A program made the translations under genes and the position numbers. Positions 62,392-64,000 of a stretch of DNA of 64,000 bases are shown here, piece by piece. Positions within the stretch are counted from its first letter, which is position 1. The number at the start of each line of letters is the position of its first letter. The stretch lies in NCBI RefSeq assembly GCF_025628985.1, contig NZ_JAOTEM010000001.1, positions 496,001 to 560,000 on the forward strand. The letters run 5' to 3'. The DNA is from Chryseobacterium edaphi. Its GTDB lineage: Bacteria > Bacteroidota > Bacteroidia > Flavobacteriales > Weeksellaceae. Under the pieces are notes generated by a model. It was not told the origin of the DNA. It made no database searches and worked only from the letters and a program-made list of their open reading frames with translations.

Positions 62392-64000
62392 GTGAAAAAT
62401 TTTACAACCGTATTAAAAATTGCACCTGCATTTTTATTGGCAAGCTCCATGATGCACGCGCAGACACAAGACTCTACAACTAAGGAGAAAAAAATCGAGG
62501 AAGTTGTATTGATCGGGTATGGAAAGCAGAAGAAAGAGGATCTTACAGGTTCTATTACTTCGGTTTCATCTAAAGATTTTAATGGAGGAGCTACAAGTCC
62601 TGCACAGTTAATTCAGGGTAAAACTCCCGGAGTTCAAATAACAACAAACAGTGGTGCGCCAGGTGCGGGAAGCTCTATAAGAATTAGAGGAATCGGTACA
62701 TTAAATGGTTCTCAGGCACCTTTGATTGTTATTGATGGAGTTCCACAAGATTTTAACGGTATTTCGGGAGCATCAGATCCGTTATCATTAATCAATCCGA
62801 ATGATATTGAAACGTTTGATATTTTAAAGGATGCTTCTTCTACTGCAATTTATGGAAACAGAGCTTCTAATGGGGTTATTTTGATCACAACAAAAAAAGG
62901 TACAACAGGAAAATTTAAAATAAACTTTTCTACCCTCGCATCAGTTTCTACAAAAATGGGAAATGTAGATGTTTTGGGAGCTGATGAGTTCCGTGCCTTT
63001 GTAAATCAATATGCGACAGATCCTTATAAGGCTAAATTAGGAAATTCTGATACCAATTGGCAAGATTTAATTTATCAACAAGCGTGGGGAACAGATAATA
63101 ATCTATCTTTATCTGGAGGGGTTAAGAATCTACCTTACCGTTTATCAGTTGGTTACAACGAGCAAAATGGTATTGTAAAAACAAACTCTTTCAGAAGAAC
63201 TTCAGTAGGTTTAAATTTGAGCCCAAAGTACTTTGATAATCATTTGTCTTTTAATGTAAATGCTAAGGGTACTTTTACAGACAATCAGTTTCCTGCGGGT
63301 GGCGTGATCGGAAGTGCCACATATTTTGACCCAACACAACCTGTTTATTCAGGAAATTCAAATTATGGAGGTTATTACGAATGGCTTTTGAATGGAGGTT
63401 TGAACGTAAATGCTAACGCCAACCCTTTAGGGCAATTAGAAGGTACAAGAGATGTCTCTTCAGTCTGGAGATTTTTGGGAAATATTCAGGCAGATTATAA
63501 ATTTCATTTTTTACCAGATTTGCACTTTAATATCAATGCGGGATATGATTATTCCAAAGGTAATGGTGCAACTAGAGTTAGTGAGTTGTATAAATCTGGT
63601 TTTGCAAACGGAGGTAGCTTCAGAGAATATTCTCAGGAGAAAAAAAATAAATTATTGGAAACGTATTTTAATTACGTGAAAAATATTACAGCTATTAATA
63701 CTAACGTTGATTTGACAGCTGGATATTCTTACCAAAGTTTTGAGAATTCGGTTCCATTTGCTCCAACTTTTACTGGTAAAAATGCTCCTACTATTGGATC
63801 TGATTTTGCTTCGAAACAAGTTTTACTATCATTTTTCGGAAGGGGTATTTTTACATTTAATAACAAATATATCATTTCAGCATCTATAAGAAGAGATGGA
63901 TCGTCAAAATTCTTTAATGGAACCAAAGATAATGTATGGGGAGATTTTATAGGAGTTTCAGGTGCATGGAAAATTAATGAAGAGAATTTTTTAAAAGATT
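62392..64000 (+). CDS. SusC/RagA-family TonB-linked outer membrane protein (partial)
   Basis: At least 536 aa, running off the window end. The start is GTG 62392. The signal peptide ends near SSMMHAQTQD. Right after it comes the TonB box region (KIEEVVLIGYGKQKKEDLTG), then the plug: GKTPGVQITTNSGAPGAGSS, PLIVIDGVPQDF and LKDASSTAIYGNRASNGVIL. The barrel begins around residue 190. The N-terminal CarboxypepD_reg domain common in SusC proteins is absent. It would import large nutrients with a SusD partner, expected downstream but outside the window. Confidence 0.92.
   Translation, partial: MKNFTTVLKIAPAFLLASSMMHAQTQDSTTKEKKIEEVVLIGYGKQKKEDLTGSITSVSSKDFNGGATSPAQLIQGKTPGVQITTNSGAPGAGSSIRIRGIGTLNGSQAPLIVIDGVPQDFNGISGASDPLSLINPNDIETFDILKDASSTAIYGNRASNGVILITTKKGTTGKFKINFSTLASVSTKMGNVDVLGADEFRAFVNQYATDPYKAKLGNSDTNWQDLIYQQAWGTDNNLSLSGGVKNLPYRLSVGYNEQNGIVKTNSFRRTSVGLNLSPKYFDNHLSFNVNAKGTFTDNQFPAGGVIGSATYFDPTQPVYSGNSNYGGYYEWLLNGGLNVNANANPLGQLEGTRDVSSVWRFLGNIQADYKFHFLPDLHFNINAGYDYSKGNGATRVSELYKSGFANGGSFREYSQEKKNKLLETYFNYVKNITAINTNVDLTAGYSYQSFENSVPFAPTFTGKNAPTIGSDFASKQVLLSFFGRGIFTFNNKYIISASIRRDGSSKFFNGTKDNVWGDFIGVSGAWKINEENFLKD

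Overview
The window reads as a chromosomal segment of a Chryseobacterium-like member of the Flavobacteriia (Bacteroidota). The DNA is AT-rich, Shine-Dalgarno sequences are weak or absent, and many genes follow the Bacteroidota promoter signature (TTTG, about 19-21 nt, then TAnnTTTG). It also holds lineage markers: the type IX secretion protein PorT beside ubiE, a SusC/RagA TonB-linked receptor, DUF3857/transglutaminase proteins, and a 6S-like RNA between zapA and rny. I see no tRNA, rRNA, CRISPR array, prophage or insertion sequence.

Layout. 0.2-5.5 kb: OmpA-like protein, cydAB oxidase, gyrB. 5.7-11.3 kb: two secreted DUF3857 proteins (one with its catalytic residues replaced), a DUF3298 lipoprotein and a lipid kinase. 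11.6-15 kb: dicarboxylate symporter and gamma-glutamyltransferase separated by a nine-unit 21-bp repeat array. 15-20 kb: SDR L-threonine dehydrogenase, a degenerate deacetylase-like protein, a metallophosphoesterase and a KAS III enzyme. 20-24.7 kb: ubiE-porT operon, zapB-like/zapA, 6S-like RNA and rny. 24.9-25.3 kb: two tandem genes for double-glycine-leader, six-cysteine peptides. 25.4-34.5 kb: housekeeping genes (thioesterase, ArsC-like, gcvT-idi operon, HAD, serA, mscL, nnrD, lgt with an N-terminal extension, yidD). 34.9-37.8 kb: secreted proteins divergent from an XRE regulator, then rarA. 38.5-45.6 kb: DUF2339 membrane protein, thioesterase, dnaA, LMW-PTP, RsmI-like methylase, DUF4349 lipoprotein. 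45.8-53.4 kb: DUF2891 protein, Mpo1-like protein, and an AraC-TolC-HlyD-MFS efflux cluster. 54.2-57.2 kb: VWA/MoxR-ATPase pair. 57.3-60 kb: a small accessory-looking stretch (lipoprotein, methyltransferase, unrecognised 311-aa protein, and a promoter/micro-ORF/terminator unit). 60-64 kb: metG and the start of a susC-type gene.

Most genes are core metabolism, division or envelope functions. The least explained signals are the paired Cys-rich peptides, the compact small transcript at 59.65-59.83 kb, hairpin pairs whose stems differ while their loops are conserved, the 21-bp and 42-bp repeat arrays, and several genes whose promoter -7 element lies only 4-7 nt before the start codon, which suggests leaderless mRNAs. 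All functional names are from recognition of motifs by eye; no database search was run.
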